The notes below the pieces were generated by a model. The model did no database searches. It was not told where the DNA came from and saw only the letters and a list, made by a program, of their open reading frames with translations. Shown in pieces: positions 55,410 to 62,972 of a stretch of 64,000 nt of DNA. This DNA is from Devosia sp. Root413D1. Lineage in GTDB: Bacteria; Pseudomonadota; Alphaproteobacteria; Rhizobiales; Devosiaceae. Position 1 is the first letter of the stretch. Each line of letters opens with the position of its first letter. The translations under genes were made by a program, and so were the position numbers. The DNA lies in NCBI RefSeq assembly GCF_001425235.1, contig NZ_LMEA01000011.1, positions 124,001-188,000 of the forward strand, given 5' to 3'.

Positions 55410-55808
55410 CTATGCCTGCTTGCCGAGGGCGGTTTTGATCAGCTTGACCGAGCGCGTGTAGAGCGTCGTGATCGCCTGGTAGTCCATCTGGTTGCCGGCA
55501 ACCTTCATCATCTCGTCCTCGAGCGTCACACCGTTGCCCTCTGGGGTGATCTCAAAGCTGTTCATCGTGCGGGCGCCGAACCCGTCGGCATCGGTGCCGG
55601 AAATCGCGATGTGCCCCGGCTGCGTCGTCACCGTCGCGATCTTTGCCGTCGACAGATTCTTCATGTGCTCCTCGAAGCCGTAAGCCTTGAGGTCACGACC
55701 GCGGTAGCCGGGAGTATCGGCATTGGCGACATTTTCGGCGAGCAAGGTCTGGCGCGTCTGGTGCCAGCGCATCTTCTCGCCGATGGCGTCGAGCAGTCCT
55801 AATTTCAT
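55410..55808 (-). CDS. flgB: flagellar basal-body rod protein FlgB
   Basis: A 132-residue proximal-rod protein beginning MKLGLLDAIGEKMRWHQTRQTLLAENVANADTPGYRGRDLKAYGF and ending with the coiled VTLEDEMMKVAGNQMDYQAITTLYTRSVKLIKTALG. The NVANADTPGYRGRD block is typical. It heads the run flgB-flgC-fliE and is divergent from fliO; the 191-bp control region holds a CtrA-type site. Confidence 0.94.
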   Translation of the reverse strand: MKLGLLDAIGEKMRWHQTRQTLLAENVANADTPGYRGRDLKAYGFEEHMKNLSTAKIATVTTQPGHIAISGTDADGFGARTMNSFEITPEGNGVTLEDEMMKVAGNQMDYQAITTLYTRSVKLIKTALGKQA

Positions 55809-55863
55809 GGTGAGCCGGGTCCAGAATCCCCTGAGGAACTGGGCAAATCCTGCCTAGCAAGCG

Positions 55864-55879
55864 TTAACGAGACATTAAC
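55864..55879. promoter_or_regulatory. perfect CtrA box between flgB and fliO
   Basis: TTAA-CGAGACA-TTAAC: an exact match to the CtrA consensus TTAA-N7-TTAAC. It lies 56 bp upstream of flgB and 121 bp upstream of fliO, in the shared control region. Class II flagellar genes of Caulobacter and other Alphaproteobacteria are activated by CtrA through such sites, and cckA lies in the same cluster. Confidence 0.75.
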
Positions 55880-55999
55880 CACGAGCCTCCGCACGCCGAG
55901 TTGTCTCGCATTTTGCATAATCTGGGCGCATTACTCGGCAATAAGTTCCACTGATTTGCGTTCGGATGGCCACCCCGAGCGTCGAGGGAGTGCGCGGCG

Positions 56000-56614
56000 A
56001 TGCAATTTATGACGAGTTTGCTGGGCGAGTCGGCCGGAACCATCGTCACCTCGGTGCTCGCTTTGGGCATCGTCCTGGTGCTGATCGTCCTCGGCCTCTG
56101 GGCGCTGAAACTGCTCACCCGTGGCACCACCGTCGTCGGCCGGGGCCGCAACCGGCGGCTCAGCGTCATCGACCACATGCAGGTCGACGCCAAGCGCCAG
56201 CTGCTGATCATCCGGCGCGACAATGTCGAGCACCTGATCCTCACCGGTGGCCCGCAGGACGTCATCGTCGAGACCGGCATTCCGGTGGAGCGCCCGCCGA
56301 TGCCGACCCGCCGCAGCGTCGAACACGAAGTGCCGCCGCCGGCCACCCCGACGCTCAGCACGTCCGAGATCGACCGGCTGCGCGAGTTCGTTCGCCCGGG
56401 CGCACGCAAATCCACCTCGCTCCGCCATACCGGTTTGTTGCGCCCGGTCAGCACCATGGAGCCCGCCATTATCCCGATGCCGGCGATGACTGGGGATAAC
56501 TCCGGCCGCGGCAAAGCCGACTCAGCTACAACGCCCGCAGGCAAGGACAACGGGCGGACTGCGCTTGGCGCTCAACGCAATCTCGGGGACGAACCCAAAG
56601 CGGATAGCCGCTAG
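56000..56614 (+). CDS. fliO: FliO-like flagellar biosynthesis protein
   Basis: A 204-residue protein with one N-terminal membrane helix (about 13-38: TIVTSVLALGIVLVLIVLGLWAL) and a cytoplasmic part with RRLSVIDHMQVDAKRQLLIIRRDNVEHLILTGGPQDVIVE (about 60-95), the FliO/FlhX-type hallmark. The C-terminal half is Pro/Ser-rich and unconserved. FliO assists FliP ring assembly. Its 3' end overlaps the start of fliP by 50 bp, so the two are coupled. The divergent flgB shares a CtrA site. Confidence 0.85.
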   Translation: MQFMTSLLGESAGTIVTSVLALGIVLVLIVLGLWALKLLTRGTTVVGRGRNRRLSVIDHMQVDAKRQLLIIRRDNVEHLILTGGPQDVIVETGIPVERPPMPTRRSVEHEVPPPATPTLSTSEIDRLREFVRPGARKSTSLRHTGLLRPVSTMEPAIIPMPAMTGDNSGRGKADSATTPAGKDNGRTALGAQRNLGDEPKADSR

Positions 56615-57359
56615 TCGCCCCGCACTTCGCCGGGTCCTTACGCTACTCGCCTTTCTCTGTGCGCTGATCCTGCCGGGCCTCGCCTTCGGCCAGGACATCT
56701 CGATCGATTTCGGCAACGACGCGACCATCACCGAACGGGCGGTCCAGCTCGTCGGGCTGATCACCCTGCTCTCGCTGGCGCCGTCAATCCTCGTCATGGT
56801 GACGAGCTTCACCCGCATCGTCGTGGTGCTCTCGCTGCTGCGCACCGCCATTGGTCTTCAGACCGCGCCGCCCAACTCGGTGATGGTCAGCCTCGCGCTG
56901 TTCCTCACCCTCTTCGTCATGGGCCCGACGCTACAGCAGAGCTACGACAACGGCATTGCGCCGCTGGTTGCCGGCCAGATTCAGGTCGAGGAAGCCTTCA
57001 CCCGGGCCTCGGCGCCAGTGCATGACTTCATGGCGGCCAATGTCCGGCCCGCCGACCTGCAGCTGTTCTTCGACATGTCGTCAACCCCGGCCCCCGCCGA
57101 TCGCACGGCGATCCCGCTGCAGGTGCTGATCCCGGCCTTCATGATCTCGGAGCTCAGGCGCGCCTTCGAGATCGGGTTCCTCTTGTTCCTGCCCTTCGTC
57201 ATCATCGACATGGTGGTGGCGTCGGTGCTGATGTCGATGGGCATGATGATGCTGCCACCGGTGGTGATCTCACTGCCGTTCAAGCTGATCTTCTTCGTGC
57301 TGGTCGACGGCTGGCACCTGGTCGCCGGCTCGCTGATCAGAAGCTTTGTGAGTACTTAG
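56565..57359 (+). CDS. fliP: flagellar export protein FliP
   Basis: A 264-residue export-gate protein. Its signal-like N-terminus (RVLTLLAFLCALILPGLAFGQDISIDFG) is followed by SLAPSILVMVTSFTRIVVVLSLLRTAIG, NSVMVSLALFLTLFVM and LIPAFMISELRRAFEIGF. No ATG or GTG precedes the signal peptide in this frame, so a TTG at 56565 is taken as start; it lies inside fliO, an overlap of 50 bp. Together with FliQ and FliR it forms the export channel. Closely conserved otherwise. Confidence 0.92.
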   Translation: MALNAISGTNPKRIAASRPALRRVLTLLAFLCALILPGLAFGQDISIDFGNDATITERAVQLVGLITLLSLAPSILVMVTSFTRIVVVLSLLRTAIGLQTAPPNSVMVSLALFLTLFVMGPTLQQSYDNGIAPLVAGQIQVEEAFTRASAPVHDFMAANVRPADLQLFFDMSSTPAPADRTAIPLQVLIPAFMISELRRAFEIGFLLFLPFVIIDMVVASVLMSMGMMMLPPVVISLPFKLIFFVLVDGWHLVAGSLIRSFVST

Positions 57360-57463
57360 CAAAGCTGTGTGGACGTCCCTCTGGCAATGCGCTGATCAGA
57401 ACCGGTCACGATCCCGCCGGGATTTGAAGCGCAGGTTGGTCCGAGGAAGCGGAGCTCGTCCCG

Positions 57464-57913
57464 GTGAACCATTTGTTTGCAGCAGCCCTCTTGTGGGTAG
57501 CGCTAACCGCACAAAGTCCCGCTCAGAGCATTCCGCAGTTCACCGTTGACGTACGCAACGGCAAACTCGTGCTTCCGACGCATGGTTGGGGAGAACCGGA
57601 TCACCCCGACGTCTATTGGTTCGATCTCGACGAGACCACGCAGCTTTCGGAAGGTGTAGAGTATCTCGCCGACATCGAACTGACCTCTCCCGATGGGACC
57701 AAGCACCAGTTCGGGGCGGCGAAGGTGTTTCGAGAGAGCGTGGAGCCGCCACCGATGGGTCTTACCCCGTCTGTTCGGCTCATCCTCTGGCTAGATGACA
57801 AGATCGAGCCGGAGCTTGTCGAGACGGTCACTATCAGCGCGAGCGAACGGTGCGTGCTGCCCGAGAGCGGAAACTTCTACTATGGCATCTCGCCGTTGGC
57901 GGCCTGCTGGTAA
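57464..57913 (+). CDS. small secreted hypothetical protein, 149 aa
   Basis: A predicted exported protein: signal peptide MNHLFAAALLWVALTAQSPAQS (cut near 19-22, start GTG with AGGAAG upstream), then beta-rich sequence (FTVDVRNGKLVLPTHGWGEPDHPDVYWFDLDETTQLSEG, RLILWLDDKIEPELVETVTISA). Two Cys in the last 35 residues (ERCVLPES and PLAACW) could form a disulfide. I do not recognise the family. It follows fliP by 104 bp but nothing links it to flagella. Confidence 0.6.
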   Translation: MNHLFAAALLWVALTAQSPAQSIPQFTVDVRNGKLVLPTHGWGEPDHPDVYWFDLDETTQLSEGVEYLADIELTSPDGTKHQFGAAKVFRESVEPPPMGLTPSVRLILWLDDKIEPELVETVTISASERCVLPESGNFYYGISPLAACW

Positions 57914-57967
57914 GGGCCGCGTCCGGCTGCTTGCATAGGCTGCTGTGGCCCGGTGGTCCATTCCAGT

Positions 57968-58041
57968 GAAAGCGGGAACCTCCGTTTTCGCGCACCTCCA
58001 CGATAGCAAACGGAGATCCCCGCTTTCGCAGGGATGACATC
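57968..58041. repeat. REP-like palindrome after the secreted protein gene
   Basis: GAAAGCGGGAACCTCCGTTTTCG opposes AGCAAACGGAGATCCCCGCTTTC; the right end reads GCAGGGATGACATCC, the same core as the repeats at 37571 and 54498. It fills the 150 bp before the large periplasmic protein gene. Confidence 0.75.
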
Positions 58042-58063
58042 CAGCGTGAGAGACGACCCGCCG

Positions 58064-61000
58064 TTACGCCGCTCCCGGCACCGATTTGTCCGGCACCATC
58101 TCAGCGCTGCCATAGAGTTCGCGGTACGACGCGAGGAACGCATCGAGCGAGTCGGCGCTGGCCACTTCGCGCGCCACCTTGCGGAACTCCACCGATTGCG
58201 GGGCGATGTCGCGCGTCACGTACTCGAACAGCGGCCATTCGGCCGAGTTCGCCATCTGCTCTGAGAATTTCGAGCGGATGCGCGACAGCCCGAGCTCATC
58301 CCCGGCCAGCACGAACCCGACTGCCGCCTTGACCACGCTCATCCGGGCCGGCTGCGACAGCTTGCCATCGATCGGCGCGTTGAGGATTTCGAGCAGCTCC
58401 GACGCCATGGCGTAGTTCTTCGACTTCCAGTAGCCGTCGACCCTGAGGATGTCGGCATCCTTGCCGGTGAGTTTTGAGATCAGGTCGAGCGCCAGCTCCT
58501 GCCGGCCGGCATCGATCAGCGCCCGCGACTCGAGGATGCGCCGCTGCCGCTCGAGCTGCGGCGGCAGGTCGGCGAGACGGGTGCGATTGAGCACGCGCAG
58601 CGCGCCCTCGGGATTGCGGTCGGCAATGCGGATCAGCGCCAGGTCGGCCGCCACCTGCGACTGCGCCACGCCGGTGAGCCGGCTGTCGATCTGGTACTCG
58701 AGCAGGTCCGCCGCCTGGGTCAAGAGGTCCACCTTCACCAGCCGGCGCGCCAGGTTGCGGATCATCTCGTCGCCGCGCGTTCCGGGCGGGGTGAGCTGGC
58801 GGAAATCGTAGTAGAGCGCCAGCGCATCGAGGTCGCTCAGGTTGTCGGCCGCGCCGTTGAGGTAGAGATCCTCAAAGGTCTGCTGCGCCTCGCCCAGCAG
58901 CGTGTCGGTGGATTCGCTCTCGGGGAAGCTGGCGGCAGCCTGCTTCACCGCATCGAACCCGTCGCGATAGTCGTGATTGGCGAAATAGAGCTCAGCCAAG
59001 AGCTTCTGCATATCGGCCTCGAGCGCCGTGCCGCGCCACATCAGCGACTCGGCCGAGAGCGTTTCGGTGGCCTTGGCGAGATCGACCTTGCCCGCTTTGC
59101 GCAGCAGGACCAGCGTGCGGTACACCGCCTCGGCCCGGGTCGGGCGGAAGTCATAGGCGATCACCTGGCCATAGGTGTCGACTGCGTCCTGGTCGTGCCC
59201 TTCGAGCTCGGCGACCCGCCCCTGCATCAGCTGGAAGAAGCTGGTCTGTTCCGGGTCGAGCTTGGGGAAATCCACCTCACCGAGCAGCCGCAGCGCCATC
59301 TGCGCATCATTGGTCTCGACCGCCGCGCGCAAGGCCGCGAACAGGAACTTGGTCTGGATCCAGATCGGATAGGTCGCGACGATCCCCTCGGCGGCGATCG
59401 CATCGAGCCGCGCGCCGCGGAAATCGCCGCTATCGGTGCGGGCGATGGTGCGCCACATCAGCGCGTCGCTCTCCTCGGGGAAGGTGCCGGCGTTGAGCGT
59501 CATCAGCGCATCGCGCCAGCGCCCGGCCAGCGTATCGGCGATGGCGCGGACCAGTCGGGTCTTCTTGCGCAGGTCCTCGCTCTTCAGCTCCTCGTCGAGA
59601 ATGCCAAGTACGCCGATCGCTTCATACGAGAGGTCGTTGGCGACATAGAGCTGCGCCAGGTCGAGCCGCGCCACATCGCGCAACTGCCCTTCCGCCGCTG
59701 CTGCCCGCGCCATCGTCTCTTCCTTGCGCGTCGTGAACGCTGCGGGGTTGTCCTCGCGCCATACGCCCAGATCGAGATAGCTCTGGCGGAACTCAGGCGA
59801 GTTGCCGGCATCGAGTTTTCGCGACGTCTCGAGCGTCGACAGCGTCAGGCCGTTCGCCGCGGAAATGACGGCGACCTTGTCTTCCACCTCGACATCGAGG
59901 CTGTCATTGCGCGGCTTGATGACGAGGCCATGGGCCGAGCGGAGCGCATCGAAATCGACGAACTGCAGGTTGCGCGTCAACCCGCGTGCCGGCGGCATCA
60001 CCGTCACCACTCTGAGACTGTCGCCGACCACCGGGTCGCGCAGCACATGCACCTTGCCGGGCCGCTCGATATCGGCGGTCATCTCGAACCGGCCGTCCTC
60101 GTCGCGTTCGCGGTCGAGCGTCATCGGCTCGGTGGCGCTGAGCAGCGCATCGCCGAGCGACAGCACCCAGGCCCTGCCCTCCGAGCCCAGTGTCGCCAGT
60201 CGATCGGATGACAGGTCCATGCGCGCGACTTTGGTTTCGCCGGCTGCCACCATTTCGAAATTGCTGGCGATACTGGCCAGCGCATCGGACGGTGGCGGCG
60301 CCACCACCGATTGCGGCGTGTCGAACACCATCCAGACGGTATCGCCACGCCGGAACACCGCCGCCGGGGTATCGGCATCGAACGGAAAGGCGATGCGCAC
60401 GGTCTTGCCGACCGTGGTCACTGTCGGCGTCACCACACCACGGCTGGTCGGGTAGAGCTCGGCGGTGTCGTCGTGCCCGGTTTCGAGCCCGAGGCGGGCG
60501 GCGCGGCGCTGCTCCTGCTCGGCTGTGGCGACCTCGAGGTCGAGCCGGGCCTGCTTGGCCTTTTCCTCGGCCGCCAGCGCGGCCTTCAGCCCCTCCTCCG
60601 GCGCGATATCGACATCGACCACGAATTGCCGTGGCGACAGCTCGTAAAAGCGCGGCACCACCCCTTCGGCCACGGTGAGATCAACGGACGAGCCGGCCGG
60701 ACTGACGGCGTTGCTGGCGCCCTTGAACTCCGGCGGCATGTCGGCCTTCAGCGCATAGAGATCGATCGGCACCGGCCAATCGAAGGCCAGCGTCCCCTTG
60801 GTCCCCTTCAGCGCAAACTTCGCCTTGGCGTCGACATTCCAGTCAAACTGGATGCGCAGGAATGTTGGGTTGCGACCGACCCGCACCGTGGCCACCGGCT
60901 GCAGGAGCTTGGCCTCTGCTTCCTTGCGCTTCTGTTCGGCGATCTTGGCCAGCTTCTCAGAGCGGTCAGCCAGCGCCTTCACCACCTCGGCGGGAAGTGC

Positions 61001-61429
61001 CGGCGGCAGGCCGACCCAACTGGTCGGCAGCAGGTCGATATAGAGTTTTTCGCCCGCATCCATGCGGTTGATGTTGAAGGTGGTCCTCAGCCCGATGCGG
61101 ATGCCGCGCTGGTCCGGATCGACGCGCGCAATGGTGGCGTAGTCCGGCATGGCGAGCGAGATATCGGGCAACAGGATCGAAATCGGCTGCTCGAACTCGA
61201 TGGCGAGCACGCCGTTCTCGTACTTCACCTTGTATTTGGGGAGATCCATCCGCTCCGGAAAGGCAATGATCAGCCGTCCGAACCCGTTCTCGGGCGTGGC
61301 AAAGATCTGCGCTTTCTCTTGTGCCGAAGCGAAACTGGGCCACAGGCTGCAGGCGAAGAGCAACGCCAAAGCAACCAAGCGCCACGGGAACGCGAACGCC
61401 CCTCGCCGATATGCGACCCACGATGTCAT
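58064..61429 (-). CDS. large periplasmic protein, beta-rich N-half and TPR-like C-half
   Basis: A 1121-residue exported protein whose family I cannot name. A signal peptide ends near residue 36 (SFASAQ). Residues 37-420 are three similar beta-rich modules, each with a strand-turn-strand containing small and aromatic residues (FGRLIIAFPERMDLPKYKV, FLRIQFDWNVDAKAKFALKG, KTVRIAFPFDADTPAAVFRRG), reminiscent of AMIN domains. A coiled-coil linker (LADRSEKLAKIAEQKRKEAEA) lies between the first two. Residues 580-1100 are helical repeats like TPRs (RDALMTLNAGTFPEES, LADLALIRIADRNPEGALRVLN). It follows motE, so it may be a flagellar motor-associated scaffold. A CtrA-like box lies upstream. Confidence 0.75.
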   Translation of the reverse strand: MTSWVAYRRGAFAFPWRLVALALLFACSLWPSFASAQEKAQIFATPENGFGRLIIAFPERMDLPKYKVKYENGVLAIEFEQPISILLPDISLAMPDYATIARVDPDQRGIRIGLRTTFNINRMDAGEKLYIDLLPTSWVGLPPALPAEVVKALADRSEKLAKIAEQKRKEAEAKLLQPVATVRVGRNPTFLRIQFDWNVDAKAKFALKGTKGTLAFDWPVPIDLYALKADMPPEFKGASNAVSPAGSSVDLTVAEGVVPRFYELSPRQFVVDVDIAPEEGLKAALAAEEKAKQARLDLEVATAEQEQRRAARLGLETGHDDTAELYPTSRGVVTPTVTTVGKTVRIAFPFDADTPAAVFRRGDTVWMVFDTPQSVVAPPPSDALASIASNFEMVAAGETKVARMDLSSDRLATLGSEGRAWVLSLGDALLSATEPMTLDRERDEDGRFEMTADIERPGKVHVLRDPVVGDSLRVVTVMPPARGLTRNLQFVDFDALRSAHGLVIKPRNDSLDVEVEDKVAVISAANGLTLSTLETSRKLDAGNSPEFRQSYLDLGVWREDNPAAFTTRKEETMARAAAAEGQLRDVARLDLAQLYVANDLSYEAIGVLGILDEELKSEDLRKKTRLVRAIADTLAGRWRDALMTLNAGTFPEESDALMWRTIARTDSGDFRGARLDAIAAEGIVATYPIWIQTKFLFAALRAAVETNDAQMALRLLGEVDFPKLDPEQTSFFQLMQGRVAELEGHDQDAVDTYGQVIAYDFRPTRAEAVYRTLVLLRKAGKVDLAKATETLSAESLMWRGTALEADMQKLLAELYFANHDYRDGFDAVKQAAASFPESESTDTLLGEAQQTFEDLYLNGAADNLSDLDALALYYDFRQLTPPGTRGDEMIRNLARRLVKVDLLTQAADLLEYQIDSRLTGVAQSQVAADLALIRIADRNPEGALRVLNRTRLADLPPQLERQRRILESRALIDAGRQELALDLISKLTGKDADILRVDGYWKSKNYAMASELLEILNAPIDGKLSQPARMSVVKAAVGFVLAGDELGLSRIRSKFSEQMANSAEWPLFEYVTRDIAPQSVEFRKVAREVASADSLDAFLASYRELYGSAEMVPDKSVPGAA

Positions 61430-61484
61430 GCCGGCTTCTGCCCGCCCTACACTCTTCTGGTGCGACGAGCATAGGCAGACGGGC

Positions 61485-61500
61485 TTAACGGGGGCCTAAC
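61485..61500. promoter_or_regulatory. CtrA-like site upstream of the large periplasmic protein gene
   Basis: TTAA-CGGGGGC-CTAAC, matching the CtrA consensus TTAA-N7-TTAAC at all but one position, 56 bp upstream of the ATG. Spacing to the start is the same as for the flgB box. Confidence 0.5.
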
Positions 61501-61542
61501 CGGAGGCGTGACAAACGCCGCGGAAATGGAGGCTTTGGCAGG

Positions 61543-62541
61543 CTACTGGCCGACGATCTGCGGCAGGCTGGCGAGGTCCTCGACCGGCGTATCGAGGGAC
61601 GGTTCCGGTTGCTCGGTGGCCAGCCCCGCAGTCAGCGACTTGGCCTTCATCGGGTCCATCCGGGCCAGCACCGGCGCCATCTTGCGCGGGTTCATCGCCT
61701 TCGCCACCCGCATCAGCACGCCCATATCGAGCTGGTTGAAGATGGTGGCGGCTTCCTTGGGTTTCATCGTCTCGTACATGGCGACGATCGAGGCAAACTG
61801 CTCGTTCTCGGCCGCCTTCTTCTCGTCGACCAGCGCGTTGATCTTGGCCTCGATGGCCTTCAGCGTCGCGGTGCGTTCGTCGAGCCGCTTCTCCGCCGCC
61901 TCGACCAGCGCCATGCGCATCTCGAGTTCCTTCTCGCGCGCATCGAGCGAATCGCGGCGCTCGCCAAGGCGCCCGATCAGCTCGCTCTCGCTGCCACCCT
62001 CGCCCTCCATCGGCGCCAAGACGCCCGCGCTGTTCAGCTCCATCGGCAGGGCATCGCCATGCTCGTTGACCGAAGGCGGACAATCGACCAGCGGCGGCGC
62101 CGCGGCTGCATCAGCCGAAGCCGCGCCATGCCCGGCCGCTGGCTCAGCAGCCGCATCGGCGGCGCACGCCACTTCGATCGGTGCAGGCGCCTGCTCTTCC
62201 GCCGGCGCTGCTTCGGCGGGCGCTTCCGCCGCCGGCTCGGCCCCATGCCCACCGGCCTCAGCCACCCCCTCGGGTTCCAGCGGCAGCACCGGAGCGCCAT
62301 CACTCAGCGTCGGGCTGGTATCGGCCATCGTGGTATCGGGCGGCAGCGCCATGGTCGGGTCGACCCCGGCCCCACCAGCCGCGGCCGCCCCCGCGTGCTC
62401 GCCGCCGCTACCGCCTGCCGCCACCGCGCTGCCCGCGCCGGTCAGCACATAGCCGCCAGTCGTCACCAGCCCGATGCCCTTGAAGAGCAGGAGCGCGGTA
62501 GCGGCAGCTATGACGACCGGGAGCAGGCGCGGCGTTTTCAT
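61543..62541 (-). CDS. motE: MotE-like periplasmic motor protein
   Basis: A 332-residue protein with an N-terminal membrane anchor (about 8-28) and a long Ala/Pro/Gly-rich linker (40-180) containing two Cys (126, 154), then a coiled-coil (187-247: ELIGRLGERRDSLDAREKELEMRMALVEAAEKRLDERTATL) and a C-terminal MgtE-N/FliG-like bundle (250-305: EQFASIVAMYETMKPKEAATIFNQLDMGVLMRVAKAMNPRKM). In Sinorhizobium MotE is the periplasmic chaperone of MotC and works through disulfides. MotC is not in this window. The start overlaps the DUF6468 stop by one base. Confidence 0.82.
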   Translation of the reverse strand: MKTPRLLPVVIAAATALLLFKGIGLVTTGGYVLTGAGSAVAAGGSGGEHAGAAAAGGAGVDPTMALPPDTTMADTSPTLSDGAPVLPLEPEGVAEAGGHGAEPAAEAPAEAAPAEEQAPAPIEVACAADAAAEPAAGHGAASADAAAAPPLVDCPPSVNEHGDALPMELNSAGVLAPMEGEGGSESELIGRLGERRDSLDAREKELEMRMALVEAAEKRLDERTATLKAIEAKINALVDEKKAAENEQFASIVAMYETMKPKEAATIFNQLDMGVLMRVAKAMNPRKMAPVLARMDPMKAKSLTAGLATEQPEPSLDTPVEDLASLPQIVGQ

Positions 62542-62972
62542 CAGGCGGCGTTACCCCTGATGCGCGGACGCATGGAGAGCTGCTGCAGCGCCGACTGCAC
62601 CTTGTTGGGCTCATCCAGCCGATCATCGAACGGTTGCGTGCCGCGCGCCGCGCTGGTGATCCGCGCCAGCCGATCCATGATCTGCTGGCCGGCATTAACG
62701 TGATTGGCGAGCTCGACGCCGAAACGCTCGGCCTCGCCCAACCGCGTCTCGAGCACCGTCTCGGCTTCCTGCGCCGTGTGCTTGAGCTCCTGGATCGCCG
62801 CATTGGCGAGGCCCGTGGCCTGCACCAGGTCGGCCACCATCTGCTTCAGCTCACCACGATCGGCGTGCAGCCGCTTCAGGCGCTGGTTGAGGATCACGCA
62901 ATAGCCGATTGTCGTGGCGAGCAAAATCGTAACCAGCGTTTCGATCACGATTCCCAACGGCAAACCGAACAT
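62541..62972 (-). CDS. DUF6468 / PflI-like flagellar protein
   Basis: A 143-residue protein with one N-terminal membrane segment (VIETLVTILLATTIGYCVIL, about 9-28), then a long helix (RLKRLHADRGELKQMVADLVQATGLANAAIQELKHTAQEAETVLETRLGEAERFGVELANHVNAGQQIMDRLARI) of coiled-coil character. It matches the small flagellar-cluster proteins between fliM and motE in Alphaproteobacteria; PflI of Caulobacter is one, acting in flagellar positioning. Both ends overlap neighbours by one base (TGATG), so fliM-DUF6468-motE is one translation-coupled unit. Confidence 0.7.
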   Translation of the reverse strand: MFGLPLGIVIETLVTILLATTIGYCVILNQRLKRLHADRGELKQMVADLVQATGLANAAIQELKHTAQEAETVLETRLGEAERFGVELANHVNAGQQIMDRLARITSAARGTQPFDDRLDEPNKVQSALQQLSMRPRIRGNAA

